Source: Thamnaconus septentrionalis (taxonomy: Eukaryota; Chordata; Actinopteri; Tetraodontiformes; Monacanthidae). From it: a stretch of 64,000 bases of DNA. Numbering within the stretch: position 1 is the stretch's first letter; every line of letters begins with the position of its first letter. This document shows positions 25,290 to 37,319 of this stretch, in pieces. The translations under genes and the position numbers were made by a program. A model generated the notes under the pieces. The model was not told the origin of the DNA, searched no databases, and saw nothing but the letters and a program-made list of their open reading frames with translations. The stretch covers positions 16,477,001 to 16,541,000 of the forward strand of contig CM020517.1 of assembly GCA_009823395.1 (NCBI GenBank), given 5' to 3'.

Positions 25290-25405
25290 CGCGTTAAATT
25301 GCATATTTCCAGGCCGCAAAGTCGAACCGGGATTAATCCCGACGCTCGACTCGTCCCGCAAATATAAATGTAAATGCGCTTTGCTCCAGATCTTCATTAA
25401 ATGGG
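25290..25405. promoter_or_regulatory. Candidate regulatory block with a palindromic GGATTA site
   Basis: A perfect 14-base palindrome, CGGGATTAATCCCG, lies at 25328-25341. It holds two overlapping inverted bicoid-class (OTX/PITX/CRX) GGATTA cores. AATTGCATATTT and TTCATTAAATG-type homeodomain/POU words flank it. The surrounding 110 bp is free of simple repeats. Function is inferred from motif content only. Confidence 0.35.
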
Positions 25406-25676
25406 GGTGCAGCCCCCGACCCCCACCTCCCACCGTTAATGCAACGACTGATGAAATATACATTCAAATATAAAGTGTGCCACCTCAACGGAACAGGGCC
25501 CCGCTCATTAAGATTTCAGTTGAGTGTAATTTTGAAGATTAACTGTTTTTTTTCTATATTTTTAATGCGACGTCACCTGTCCCCAGGTCGCTCCTCCTCT
25601 GGTCTTAGCCTTCGTTGTGCATGGAGGAGCTGCAGGGTCAGAATGTGAACCTGATAGCAAAGTATCAGTTTCCACC

Positions 25677-25785
25677 AGTGTTGTGGTCCTGGAGGTTGGT
25701 CTTGGTCTCCAGACCACTTTTAAGGGTCTCGGTCTCGTCTCGGACTGTGAGGCATCTTTACTGGGTCTTGTCTTTTTAACAGATA
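25677..25785 (+). mobile_element. MITE fragment, AGTGTTGTAG family
   Basis: Starts AGTGTTGTGGTCCTGGAGG and contains the family phrases GGTCTTGGTCTCCAGACCAC and GTCTCGTCTCGGACT. It is related to the more complete element at 62933-63277, whose two ends are inverted. Only the left end is seen here. Confidence 0.6.
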
Positions 25786-25899
25786 GGCAACATATACACA
25801 GTTTATTTTTCCTACAAATTCAGCACCACATTGCAGTGGCCCAGGAGCCGTGACAGCGCGCTGAAATTTACATGCACGCACGCGAACACGCGCTGCCCC

Positions 25900-26015
25900 C
25901 GAGTTGCCTTGACCTAATTGAAGCCCAGCGGTCTGCCCCGGGTCGTTGGCTGAAACCTCCCTTATTTTAATGAGATTTTTAATTACCATGCTAATTGCCT
26001 AACGTGATCAGCGGG
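25900..26015. promoter_or_regulatory. Candidate conserved non-coding block (homeodomain/POU-rich)
   Basis: Contains GACCTAATTGAAG, ATTTTAATGAGATTTTTAAT, then TTACCATGCTAATTGCC with an ATGCTAAT octamer-like word at 25988-25995. This texture is frequent in developmental enhancers. Not verified by alignment. Confidence 0.3.
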
Positions 26016-26804
26016 GTGACTGGCTAGCTGACTAGCCGCACTCAGCGTCCAGCTGGGCCAATACGTCGCCGAGGCTTTTCGCTCCGCTGAGCAGCACAGC
26101 GTCGGGTCGGGCCGGGCCGAGCCGAGCCGAGCCGAGCTGGGCCGGGCTTGTGGCCCCGAGACATGATGGAGGAGAGCGCATGTTTTGGACCCACGCTGCA
26201 GCAGTGCTGGCCATCAAATGCAGTTCACAGTCCCTCCGTTTTTCCCTTGAATATTCTTGTTTCATAAAGTATGCAAACATCAGATTTGTGATTTTAGCTC
26301 CCTTAATAAGCAAAATTAAAAAGAAATATGCTTCTCCAGACCAGTGGATTAACCATTATAGGAAGAAAAAAAAATACTGTTTAGCAATAAAGTTTGGTTC
26401 AGGTAGCTGTGGCATTATTATTTCAAATGTTTGACACATCATCCAAAGCAGTTAATGTTGGTCTCACTTGTTTGGGTGTTTTTCTATTTCAAATCTGTCT
26501 TCAACTTCGGTGTATTTGCCTCCAGGATACTATTGGTTGCGATACGGTGCTGTCTAATGTGAGCAGCATTGTCCTCTCACCTGGCTGCTGCTGCTGCTGC
26601 TGCGGCTGCAGGGTGTCCACCAGGGGTCCTGTGATGAACCCGGGCTCTCCTGTAATTACACGACCAGAGAGAGAGCGAGAGAGCTGCAGCGATGGGATGT
26701 CATCATTTTATACTGGGCTTTCTGAAGGAGCAGCGAGATTGGAGAGCATTGGAGGCAGCAGAGTGGTGAAGCAGGAGACTGCTGCTGCCGCTGCTGCCGC
26801 TGCT

Positions 26805-26835
<31 letters not shown>

Positions 26836-26958
26836 ATGATGTCGAAGATCAGCGTAAGAGTTCTTTCAAAAGGCTTTTTTCATAACGAGAGCCTGAGTGA
26901 GCAACACTCGAATTTTGAGTTCACATTTGCATCCTCAGTGTGTTTCCATCCAGACTTC

Positions 26959-27040
26959 TGATGGATGGATGGATGGATTGTTAGATAGTACAATGGATGG
27001 ATGGATAGATAGATGGATGGATGCAGGGATGGAGGGATGG
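26959..27040 (+). repeat. (TGGA)n tetranucleotide repeat
   Basis: Imperfect TGGA/TAGA units. The motif is related to the minisatellite that starts at 28435 in the same gene. Confidence 0.9.
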
Positions 27041-27814
27041 ATCTCTGTGTTTCGATCTGCTGTTCAATACCACTGTCATCACAAGAACAGCAGCAGCGGC
27101 AGGAATATTGATCGTGAAACTGTTGCGTTCCCTTGTTTTCATCCAGAAATTACTTTTTTTTTTTTTTCCTTCTCATGTTGAAAATTAAAGTCGAGCCTTT
27201 CGGTCTTCACGTGAGTCGCCGACTGAGTGTTTGGTAGAAAAATCTTGGCGGTTTGATTTTATCTCTGCTTTTTCCACCGACCAACCAGCCTCTGGGATGA
27301 AGACACAAACAAACAGTAAAATATGTTTTGAGGAGAATTCCTCAGTACGTAAAACTTCAAAAAAAAAGAAAAAAAGAAATGACCATCGTGGGTGCCGGAA
27401 CGCCCGCAGTGCTTAACGGCACGTCACGGTCAGAAGGTCAAACGCAGGAGGAAGTGCTTGTCCTTTTCACAGCGTGTTTGTTTGTTTTTTTAATCTGCAT
27501 ATTTATTTATTTTTGTCGTGGCGACAAAAGCAGAAAGAGAGAGAGGGAGAGAGAGAGAGAGAGAGAGGGGGAGAGGTGAGGCTGGGACAGTGTATAGGAG
27601 GCTGTAGGTGGCAGGATAGGCGCCGCTGTCAGTCACGTCGCTGCGGCAGGAACTCAAGGCTGCTCCGTTATGAGGCTTCGCCTTTATAACTCAGCGCCGC
27701 CGCCGCTGCCGTCGGCTCCTTTATTGAGCTTGGCCTTCGCCGGCAGAGCCAGACTCACAGGAGGCTTTGATTTAGCCTGGGAATGTTCTCGCTGGTGTAG
27801 ACCCTGTGAATCAC

Positions 27815-28865
<1,051 letters not shown>

Positions 28866-29289
28866 AACAGGAATTTGTAAATCGTAAATATATCTGGCTG
28901 ACAAAAACACAGAAAAAAACTGGAAGGAATGAATGAATAGAAAAATGAATTAATGAATTATGAATTAATAATAGATAAAACCAAAAAAGCAAAAATGAAA
29001 AAAATCAGTCAAGAGCAATAGAAATAAGATTAACAGCTTGCATTAAAAGGAGATGGAAGAAGCATTTGCTCCTCCACATAATAAACATACTTGTTTGTTT
29101 TTTTTAAGTCAAAGGAAGGAGAGGTGCTGCTCTGTCTATTATGTAGCTTGATGTAAACTTGACACTATAACTTCACTGAACTCCTTCAGTCCGTGATTAT
29201 TACTTAACCAGCGTCACCCGGGTTCACTCTGTGCTTTAAAATATGTTGAAATTATGGGGGAGAAATTTCAATCTGAAGCTAAAATGGCC

Positions 29290-29475
29290 CGAAGGCAGAG
29301 TTCCATCCTGGACAAGCTGCCAGTTCATCGCAGGGCCACATGGAGACAAACAAAGACGTACAACTATTCACACTCACTCACACCAACGGACCATTCAGAT
29401 TTCCCAATTCACCGACTGCGGGAGGAAGTCAGAGAACCCGGAGAGAAGCCACAGACACAGGGAGAACAACTCCAC
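29290..29475 (-). mobile_element. Teleost interspersed repeat (LINE-like family), minus strand
   Basis: CATCGCAGGGCCACATGGAG, ACTGCGGGAGGAAGTCAGAG and AGAACCCGGAGAGAAGCCAC followed by CAGGGAGAACAACTCCACAC are signature phrases of a very common fish repeat. The same family occurs inverted at 60376-60650. I associate it with L2/Maui-like LINE or LINE-mobilised sequence, but the class is not proven here. Confidence 0.6.
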
Positions 29476-29489
29476 ACAGAAGATATCTT

Positions 29490-29675
29490 CTTCTCCTTCT
29501 CCACCTCCTTCTTCTTCCTCTTTTTCTTTTTTCTTCTCCTCCTTCCTTCTTCTAGTTCTTCTCCTTCTTCTTCTCCTCCTCCTTCTCCTCTTCCTCCTTC
29601 TCCTCTACCTCCTTCTCCTTCTCCTCCTCCTCCTTCTCCTCTCCCTTATTCTTCTTCTTATTCTTCTCCTCCAGT
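29490..29675 (+). repeat. (CTT/CTC)n pyrimidine tract
   Basis: About 185 bp of almost pure pyrimidine with CTTCTCCTCC units. The apparent poly-Leu, poly-Ser and poly-Arg frames come from this tract. Confidence 0.93.
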
Positions 29676-29705
29676 GTGCCGATGTTTCCTTTGCAGGCTC
29701 GGCCC

Positions 29706-29790
29706 ACTGAGTGTCGTTTGAACGCCACAGCCCACCTGAGTGTCGTTCCCGGCCGCGACCCCCCCCTCCTTTTATGACCGCACTACAAGT
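29706..29790 (+). mobile_element. Tc1-like transposase gene fragment
   Basis: GAGTGTCGTTTGAACGCCAC and GCCCACCTGAGTGTCGTT encode RLNATAHLSVV, matching the internal part of Tc1-family transposase. After a decayed gap, TTTTATGACCGCACTAC resembles the next transposase segment. It is about 85 bp, frameshifted, and cannot make a protein. It belongs to the same family as the pieces at 9161, 11220, 41391 and 44028. Confidence 0.6.
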
Positions 29791-29929
29791 CTCACTTCCT
29801 GCTTCGCAACCCATGCACACGCAAGGACAATATCAGAAAATAAAAGGCCTTTAACACAGCGGCGCCACAGCGTGATGCGGGCAAAAAAACTCACAGACAA
29901 TCGGCGATGAACGTGATGAAAAGTCTTTT

Positions 29930-30065
29930 GGCGCCGCACTTGATTGGTTTCTGTTTTTTATTAATGGCTTTATCTCCGAGCTAATGAAATGCCTTAACTA
30001 CTGCTGCCGCAGTGAACGGCAGCAACGCGCTAATTGCTAATTAAAACGGGGAGCTGCTCGTTTTG
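29930..30065. promoter_or_regulatory. Candidate conserved non-coding element with a dimeric homeodomain site
   Basis: Contains TTTTTTATTAATGGC, GAGCTAATGAAATGCC and the composite TAATTGCTAATTA (30031-30043). That composite is two homeodomain cores in a compact arrangement within 135 bp of non-repetitive DNA between simple repeats. Enhancer function is inference. Confidence 0.35.
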
Positions 30066-30164
30066 TCAGAAAGGGGGATGAATCACCGCCGGTCCGACCC
30101 ACTCGGCCCGGTCCGGCTCCGGGTTGAGTCTCACAAAGGTTCTGGGCTCCCTAGTGCGCGTTGC

Positions 30165-30171
<7 letters not shown>

Positions 30172-30212
<41 letters not shown>

Positions 30213-30320
30213 CGCTAGAAAGTCTCTCCCGTGTGAGCAGAATAGATGATCAGCGCGTCTGCGAGCCAAACTGGGCTGCTGCTGGTGCAGCTGCAGCAGA
30301 CAAACCCTCACCTGATAAAG

Positions 30321-30356
<36 letters not shown>
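30172..30356 (+). repeat. (GT)n followed by (CA)n, inverted pair
   Basis: GT tracts at about 30172-30213 and (CA)n at 30325-30356 in opposite sense about 110 bp apart. They could fold as a stem in RNA. Confidence 0.93.
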
Positions 30357-30359
<3 letters not shown>

Positions 30360-31177
30360 GCGAGGGAGGGGGGGAGAGAGAGAGGGAGTTGTGCCAGCGT
30401 TATCTCCAAAAGAAGGATAGACTTGGAAAACATATCCATAACTGTAGATGGCTGCTGATGGGATCTCTTCAGATACGAGATACGCGCGCATGTGTGCGCG
30501 TGCACGTGTGTGATTCTTTTTTTTTTCCATCTTTTTTCTTAAGGGGTCCCTTTTTTTCTATCTGCGTACGTTTAAAAATGTGTGAATGTTTTATCACTTC
30601 CACGGAGCAACATGAAAACCTGCCTCCCGTCTTTGGTGGCGCACACACACACACGCGTGGGTGTTTCCCTCAGTGTGTGGTTGTGCGTGCGCTACTGTGT
30701 GTGTGTGTGTGTGTGTGTTTGCCGCGCACATTCATTTCTCAGAGCGCAGCCAGGATATGGCCTCGGGGCTGCCGGGGGTATTAGGGACTATTTTTTAGAA
30801 GGGAAGCGGATTAGGGGGAGCGCGGGGAACAGCGTGGCCGAGGCTGATTTCCTGTCAACAACCTCGGTTATCCCTCAATCCCTCCCTGTGAGGGAGCCGG
30901 GACCGCACTCTCAGCTGTGCCCCTGGGCTCACCGAGAGACTGAGAGACCTCAGCAAACAGCCAGAGAGCGAGAGAGAGAGAGAAAAGAAAGAAGCATGGG
31001 AGAGAGTGAGAGTGTGAGAGAGGGAAGCCGAGTTGACGATCACAGGAATGGAAAGCGAAAAAGAAGGAAAGATGGGAAATTGAATTGAAGAGGGAAAAAA
31101 AAAAGTGGTTGTATTTTATTTATTTTTTAAATAGAGAGAAAGGAAAAAAAAGCCAGATGATGGTTTCCATGATAATA

Positions 31178-31216
<39 letters not shown>

Positions 31217-31565
31217 CAGCCCCAAATATAGACCAAATTAATGGCAAATATTCCGAGAGGAGGGACTGTGGATCTGTGCATCCCGCTGTGAGAGTGCCGC
31301 ATTTTCTGCATGACGAGAGGCAAAAAAAAAAAATGTCTTGGTGACACTTGTGCGCGTGCTGCTGTAAACAAAAACAAAGCTCCTCTCTGCAGAAGTGTGC
31401 ACGTGCAATCACGTCGATGAAAACAGCCCCGACGATGCGTACAGTCAAATCCTGATCTGATTCCATCTACTGCCGGCGTGTTGATTCACAATGTGGGCGG
31501 TTTAGTGTGTACGTCGTATGTTAAGAATTGATTTCACTCGTATTGTGCATTTCCTCCTGTCCCAG

Positions 31566-31733
31566 GGTGTGGAGCGTCCGCTACAACCACAGCCACGACC
31601 AGCTGGTGCTGACGGCCAGCAGCGACAGCCGCCTCATCCTCTCCAACATGGTGTCCATCTCCTCCGAGCCGTTCGGACACCTGGTGGACGACGAGGAGCT
31701 CAGCGAGGGGGAGGACAACCACCACGAGGACAA
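31566..31733 (+). CDS. eipr1: eipr1 coding exon (about residues 274-330)
   Basis: The first base completes the split Trp codon; 55 codons follow, then two bases of a Lys codon (phase 2). It encodes [20 protein letters not shown] and [20 protein letters not shown], a WD40 blade whose closing WD is replaced by SN, as is usual in this family. An acidic loop rich in Asp, Glu and His follows ([15 protein letters not shown]). This acidic linker is the most divergent part of the exon. The acceptor CCCAG ends at 31565 and the donor is GTGAGT at 31734-31739. Confidence 0.95.
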
Positions 31734-31889
31734 GTGAGTAGAGATTCGGTGCATTGAGTGCGCTCGTCAGGAAGAGTGAGAGACCCAATAGGTTCAGCAC
31801 GAACAAAAATAGTGTTTTGCTTCATGTCGATATTCATATGCAGTCCATAGGTCGACCGAGAAGAATCGATTTCTGTAGGTTCAGTCGAT

Positions 31890-32110
31890 CGGTCAGCTAG
31901 CTTTTATTTGCAAAGTGCTAAATTGCATCCAGAGGCCTTGTCAAAGCACTTCTGCACGGTCAAAGAGAGAAACTAAGGGACCCCAACAGAGCAAGTGTGG
32001 AGCGACTGTGTCAGGGAAACTCCCCCCAGTGGGAAGAAACCTCGAGCAGACCCAGATTCTGGAGGGAGCTCGTCTGCTGTGACTGGAAATACAGGAAACA
32101 AGGAAGAGAT
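31890..32110 (+). mobile_element. Teleost interspersed repeat of unknown class
   Basis: TTATTTGCAAAGTGCTAAAT, CTTGTCAAAGCACTT, AGGGAAACTCCCCCCAGTGG and GAAGAAACCTCGAGCAGACC are signature phrases of a very common fish repeat. It is followed by GACAGAGA tetramers. No open frame or clear terminal repeats are visible. Confidence 0.55.
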
Positions 32111-32259
32111 AAAGACAGAGAGACAGAGAGACAGAGAGACAGGTAAGGGCACTGCAGGAATGTATATAGAAATGATCTATCATGTTATTGTTGTATAAAC
32201 ATATATTGTTTATACATGTGCATTTATTTGTGCATACACTCATAGGTAGGCATGTGTAT

Positions 32260-32328
32260 GTATGTGTGTATATATATATATATATGTTTATAATTTATAC
32301 ACATTATGTTATATATTTATTTTATATA

Positions 32329-32368
<40 letters not shown>

Positions 32369-32412
32369 GTACATACATACATACATAAACGCACACACAC
32401 ACACACACATAT
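32260..32412 (+). repeat. (TA)n, (GT)n and (CA)n compound repeat
   Basis: Alternating TA tracts with short GT and CA runs and a CATA tetramer. It is strongly AT-rich and prone to cruciforms. Confidence 0.93.
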
Positions 32413-32699
32413 ACATGTATTCTGGGGGAATGCAGGTATTGGAGCTCTGCAGGTCTGAATATGCTCCATGATTTTGAAGATGATTTGAAGATTCTGTGAG
32501 CAGTTGCACTGTGGTCCAAGTTGGAGGACGACCACTGGGAGGTTACCTTATCTTTGAAGAGGAACCTTTTTTATGTTTGTTTGTTTGCTTATTTAGTTGC
32601 ATTTTTCCACTTTGAAGAAGTGAGATGAGAATTTCCCATCAGCACGTCTTGGCGTTGCGCTTCAGGAGAGTCACTGTGTTGCCCACAGCCAGACGAACG

Positions 32700-32860
32700 T
32701 GGCAGGGAGAAGTGATATAAAATTTAAATGAGTGGCGCATTGCCATCTCTCACCGCACTACATTAAACAACAAAGGGCTTTCTTCTTTTCCGGTTGCGCG
32801 GCCCCATTCACTTTCCCTTTTACCTCATTACCTGTCATTACCCATAATTATCTCCCCTAA
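32700..32860. promoter_or_regulatory. Candidate conserved non-coding block
   Basis: TTAAATGAGTGGCGCATTGCC, TTAAACAACAAAGGGC (a SOX/TCF-like core), and TCATTACCTGTCATTACCCA with CATAATTATC occur within 160 bp lacking simple repeats. It is called on motif density only. Confidence 0.28.
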
Positions 32861-34342
32861 CCATCCTTAAAGTGCCGGGACAGTGATACCCTCCGTCAAT
32901 AGCCTTCCTTCCTTCCTTCTTCTTCCTTCCTTCTTTCCTTCCTTCCGTATTGTAATGTTGCAGTGTGACAGAGGACGCTCATCCTTTTGTCCCCTCCTGC
33001 CGGGGCTTAGCGTTCTGGGCCTGCCACAGGGAGCGCTAATGGATGTGAGAGTGAGATGATAAAGCTGACCCAAAGAAAAAAAGTCCATTTCAAACCGATA
33101 TAGCTAACTGTCACTTTCACATATTTTGACAGTCAGGAGTCTAAATGATTAAAGTGAAGAGTAATGCATTAAAACAAAAATAAATAAATAAATAAAAAAT
33201 CTGCGCTATGGGCTGTCAAAACACTTCAGGAGTTTTTCCTTTTTTTCCACCCCTCTGTTCCCGCTGTCTCCACTTTAGCTCTTTGGAGTTGGAGGGGATT
33301 TCCACTGGTAGTTAGTATTACCAGAATGACTGCCGTCCTCCAGCCGCGGCGGTCCCATTCGCCCTCTCACCCGTAACCACCAGCTCTCACACTGCCGTGA
33401 TTGTCTCTCGTGGACAATTATCAACTCTTCTGCCTCATTCCCAGCACTCGGCTTTAGTTTTAACCCTTCCTCTGTGCTGTCGACCCCTCTTGTATGTACA
33501 GTGCGTGTCTACTCCAGAGCTTTTTTTTTTTTTTTTTTTTTTTGGACGCCACGTAAAGGGACCCCTCTGCAGCCCCCCTCCCCCAAAGATAGATGCTTTT
33601 GAAGTGCAACAAAGGCATTGGCAGTGATTGAACATCCGCTGAGGCCGCACTCTTTTTCCAAAATTGGCAGTTTCGCCTGCTGCCGCGAGACTCCCGGCGA
33701 CGCCGCAGCTGCAGAGACTGAGGACAGTCTGCGTCGCAATTAGCCCAGACGCTATTTGAAGAGGAAGATGCAAAAAATAAGACAATCACTCCAAATGTTG
33801 GACATTGTTAGTGTTGCGATAATTATCGTGTTGGTACAATAATTGTAATTTGACAACCGTCTAGTCCACCGACTCAAACTCCGAAGACCATAGGTGTCAA
33901 ACTGTGGCGCTGAGTCATGTGTCAGACCACCTGACCACCTTCTGGCTCCGAGCCTCGCGGTCGCAAACAGAGACTGGAAGAAGCGTTTGTCCCCTGCGTC
34001 TTTCCGTCAGCTCCTTCCTTTCTTTCTCTCCGTACGGAGCACTCGCGGGCGCTCGATGAGAACTTTTGTCGGTTCCATTGATTTTTTGAAAGAAAAACAG
34101 CGCAAAACATCGGCGTTAAGGAGAGCTCGTTAGGCAGAAGAAAACGACTTCCCGCCCCGTACCCACGCCACCCACGCCACCCACACCACCCTGCGACGTC
34201 TCGCTCCGCAGCCTTGCCGAGGTCCGTGACGTCAAGCGCAAACAATCCGATTTCTGTGAAGTCTGTGTATCATTATATACATGATGTGCTGCTGTAGATG
34301 AGTCACAACACCTTCCTGAGAAAACAACTCAGCAGTTCTTAA

Positions 34343-34736
34343 AGGTCCAGTGTGTAATATTTGGCCTGATTTATCATTTTTAGATTGGTAAAAGCTTGAC
34401 ATACTGCCCATAAATACATTGATTAAAGTGTATAATCGCAGTACAATCAAAGTCATTTGGTTTTTCTTCCCTTCAAACGGTTCTCATATTTCTAAGGAAG
34501 CCTGGTGTGGACAATCCAGCTTTCTGACAGCACGTTTGGTAATTAGGGTGAACGCTCGCCTCTTCTAATAAAACCAGCGAACAAGAAGGTAGACGAGGTA
34601 TCCAGGTTTGGGTGCGCAGGCCACCGTAGTTCACCGGCAAGCTCAAGAGGGGGAGGGGGAGTGAAAGCTGCTGCAATCTAAAATGTGACCACTTGATGTC
34701 GCTGTTTCTTCTTCAGAATCTCTAAATATTACACAC
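34343..34736 (-). mobile_element. Complete MITE bounded by TTAA, GGTCCAGTGTGTAA family
   Basis: The element begins AGGTCCAGTGTGTAATATTT and ends AAATATTACACAC. TTAA stands at both borders (34339-34342 and 34737-34740), consistent with a 4-bp TTAA target duplication. The GTGTGTAATATTT portion is inverted at the two ends; the left end carries seven extra bases outside it. At 394 bp with no coding capacity it is non-autonomous. TTAA targeting points to piggyBac-like mobilisation, but the superfamily remains uncertain. Confidence 0.75.
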
Positions 34737-35321
34737 TTAATTCTAATCCTTCAGGCTGACTGAGGTCATTTTGGACTTTTTCGTATGACCGCTCGAGCGC
34801 TTTCACGTGAACCCTTCCCTCAGCCAAATGTTAAGGGAGCCGTCGAGCATTTTGAACATTTTTTTTTATCATTATTTCGGGCTCAGCCCTGCGCGGAGAA
34901 GCTAGCATCTGTGTCGGAACTGTCAATGTGTAAAATAAATCCAAATGTGGATGTCACGCTTGGTCCTCGCGGGCCACTTACAGCAGCGGGTTTGGGAAGA
35001 ATTTGGGACGGTGAATAAGGCCGGATCGTAATTTTTTTGGGGGAGGATTTTTTTTATTTACCGCCACATTGCCTTGGCAGCCAGAGAGCAGGCAGTGCCG
35101 ACAGTAAGGACACATTGTGAGTCTTTATCAGTTCCGCAGCAGATTCTGGTGTGTCATGGCTGAATGAGATGTGTGTGCTCTGGACCATGAATGAGGATGT
35201 ATCTGCCCCCTGTATCTTAAACCAACGTTTCATAGACTTTTTTTGGCCACTAGTAATGCTGTTGAGTAATTTTTTTTTTTTTGTTTGTTTTATTTTTTTT
35301 TTGTTATTTTGTTTTGGCAAT

Positions 35322-35450
35322 TTAATATGATCCAGGTCTCACATTCCTGAGTCTACACAGACATTTGATGGTGACATTCAGCAAAGGAATGCAGCAATAT
35401 CCCTCTAAAGGTAGCCAGTGCAAGGAATTCAAAATTTTATTTTTTTTTTT
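35322..35450 (-). pseudogene. LINE reverse-transcriptase C-terminal relic
   Basis: The minus strand encodes LNSLHWLPLEG followed by a stretch with KCLCRLRNVRPGSY. This resembles the LHWLPV...YK.L.GLAPSYL region downstream of the polymerase domain in fish non-LTR retrotransposons. It is short, with poly-T/poly-A on the upstream side, and has clearly decayed. Confidence 0.4.
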
Positions 35451-36485
35451 AAAAAAAATTCCTTTACTGCGTCTTTTTTCATGAGCAAGGATAAAGCTGA
35501 AATGGTGAAAGATGGCGGATGAAAAATGTTTGTATACAAAGGTAGAGCATTCCACAGAACCGGTGTTTGTGCCCTATTCAGGTATTGTTATTGAGAGCCA
35601 TACAATAGACATATACATTAAACTGCATTCATTAAAAAAATGGTGGCATAACCAGAAATATTTTTATGCCAATGGAACACATTTTTTCACTCACCATATT
35701 GAACCAGCTGTAAACTCTACACCAAGTTCCAATTTTTAATTGAATTCTTCAAGCAAAACTTCTGAGACGACTCGCACTTCCTGTCACACTGTTGAGAATG
35801 GCTGTAATTACAAATATTTCCCTTCGCAGAGGCATTCATCAAACAACGTCCTGCAAAAGGTTCTTTCGACAATTCTGTTTCTGGTTTCGGGTAAACAGAG
35901 ATCAGGTTGTTGTGAGCTATGCTAGCATAGCTGGTGAGGAACAGAATGCAGGTTGATTACAATGACCACGATAGTCTAGCGATGATTAGATCATGTAAAT
36001 GAAGTTACAGACGTGAGTTGTTTGGACTCATTTACTGCAGTGGAAAAAGGGTTTTGGACACTGGTATTTTTATAGAATGTCAGATACCGCCAATAAAACG
36101 TTTGTGGGAAAAAAAAACACAAGAGAAGGCAGACACAAACAAACAAAGTCATAAAAACTTAAATCATAAATCTAAATTCTTTTATTTACCTTGGATGTGT
36201 GGAAAGGTGCGTCACAAAAACCTGGATGGAACTGTGTGTGTGAGGCTTATGCGTCACTGTACTAAAAGAAATGGCTTTTAGAGACATGAGAGTGATTCTT
36301 CATGCAATATATCACAAATACATGCGTCATCCCAAAAGCTTTTTTCTGTGCCTTTGCTTTTCTGCTTTTTTTTTTCCCATAGCAGCCTTACTGTACCTCC
36401 CTGGCAAAATTGAGTAGCATCACATCATCATTTTAAGTCATGTAGTACACAATATCCACACGTTCCAATACTGATTTTTTTGCAG

Positions 36486-36660
36486 GAGTAAGGAGCCGCT
36501 GAAGGACAGCGTGGTGTCCACCTACGAGGAGCACGAGGACAGCGTGTACGCCGCCGAGTGGTCGTCGGCCGACCCCTGGCTCTTTGCCTCGCTCAGCTAC
36601 GACGGACGCCTGGTCATCAACAGGGTCCCGCGTGCCCTCAAGTACCGCATCCTGCTCTGA
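36486..36660 (+). CDS. eipr1: eipr1 terminal coding exon (about residues 330-387 and stop)
   Basis: The first base completes the split Lys codon; 57 codons and TGA (36658-36660) follow. It encodes [20 protein letters not shown], then the last WD40 blade with [20 protein letters not shown], and ends [10 protein letters not shown]. The C-terminus matches the family exactly in length. The acceptor TTTTTTGCAG ends at 36485. The end of this exon closes the propeller. Confidence 0.96.
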
Positions 36661-36674
36661 GAACAAGGACCTGG

Positions 36675-36705
<31 letters not shown>

Positions 36706-36862
36706 CGAGTGTGTGGGATAGAGATAAAAATGCATCTGTCCAAGTGAATTCCCTCTTTAAAACTGTTGTGGTCTTGAGACGCTGCAAACTGCGCTTGTTG
36801 TATATATTTTTGTCACCTGTTCGGCTGACATGCAAAAACAATAAATCTTAAACTTGTCCCTT
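36661..36862 (+). other. eipr1: eipr1 3' UTR (approximate)
   Basis: About 200 bp from the stop to the expected cleavage site. It contains a (GT)n tract at 36674-36701 that would be transcribed as (GU)n, a potential CELF/TDP-43-type binding platform. The exact cleavage site is inferred from the AATAAA position. Confidence 0.7.
36840..36845 (+). promoter_or_regulatory. eipr1: Poly(A) signal AATAAA of eipr1
   Basis: Canonical AATAAA 180 bases after the stop codon, followed about 30 bases later by a GT-rich element (CTGTTTGTTTGTTATTG at 36874-36890) that fits the downstream cleavage element. Confidence 0.85.
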
Positions 36863-37319
36863 TTCTCCGAACACTGTTTGTTTGTTATTGCAGCGAGTCC
36901 CCCCTCCTCCCCACCCTTGAAAATAATGCTGCCCAGCAGAATTTGTTTTTTGAAAATCAAAATGCGAATTTGTTTTGATTTTCAAATTCTGAGGGCGCTG
37001 CACGGGACAAAGCGGGAGTTTAAGATCATTCCTTTTCAGATCTTGACCCCTCAAAGTGTCATGGCCCTGATTTCTCGCCCTTCGCTGCGAGTCTCTTACT
37101 TGCTAATTTACCAGTGGGGCAGACAATAGGGCAACATTAGCATTAGTTTGGGCCCGGTTGTAGCTTCATGGTTCTCTCTATTCACAAGTCTTTTAGAGGG
37201 AAGATGTGAGCCAGCAACTGGGCTGTCTGCATTTAATTCTGATGAGACTCAGATATCTTACAAAAATCCACGCTAATGTCAGTATCATGTAAAGGCAAAA
37301 TATTTGAACTGTTAACTGT

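Larger units (their letters stand above)
31734..36485 (+). other. eipr1: eipr1 intron (4.75 kb)
   Basis: Phase 2 intron from GTGAGT to TTTTTTGCAG. It contains a teleost repeat at 31890-32110, (TA)n/(CA)n at 32260-32412, a candidate regulatory block at 32700-32860, a poly-T run at 33520-33543, a complete TTAA-flanked MITE at 34343-34736, and a LINE relic on the minus strand near 35322-35450. No further coding exon is supported. Confidence 0.85.

Noticed and set aside
26390..26885. 163-codon plus-strand frame with poly-Ala/poly-Asp
   Set aside because: The repeats are (GCT)n and (GAT)n microsatellite; no family resemblance and located in an eipr1 intron.
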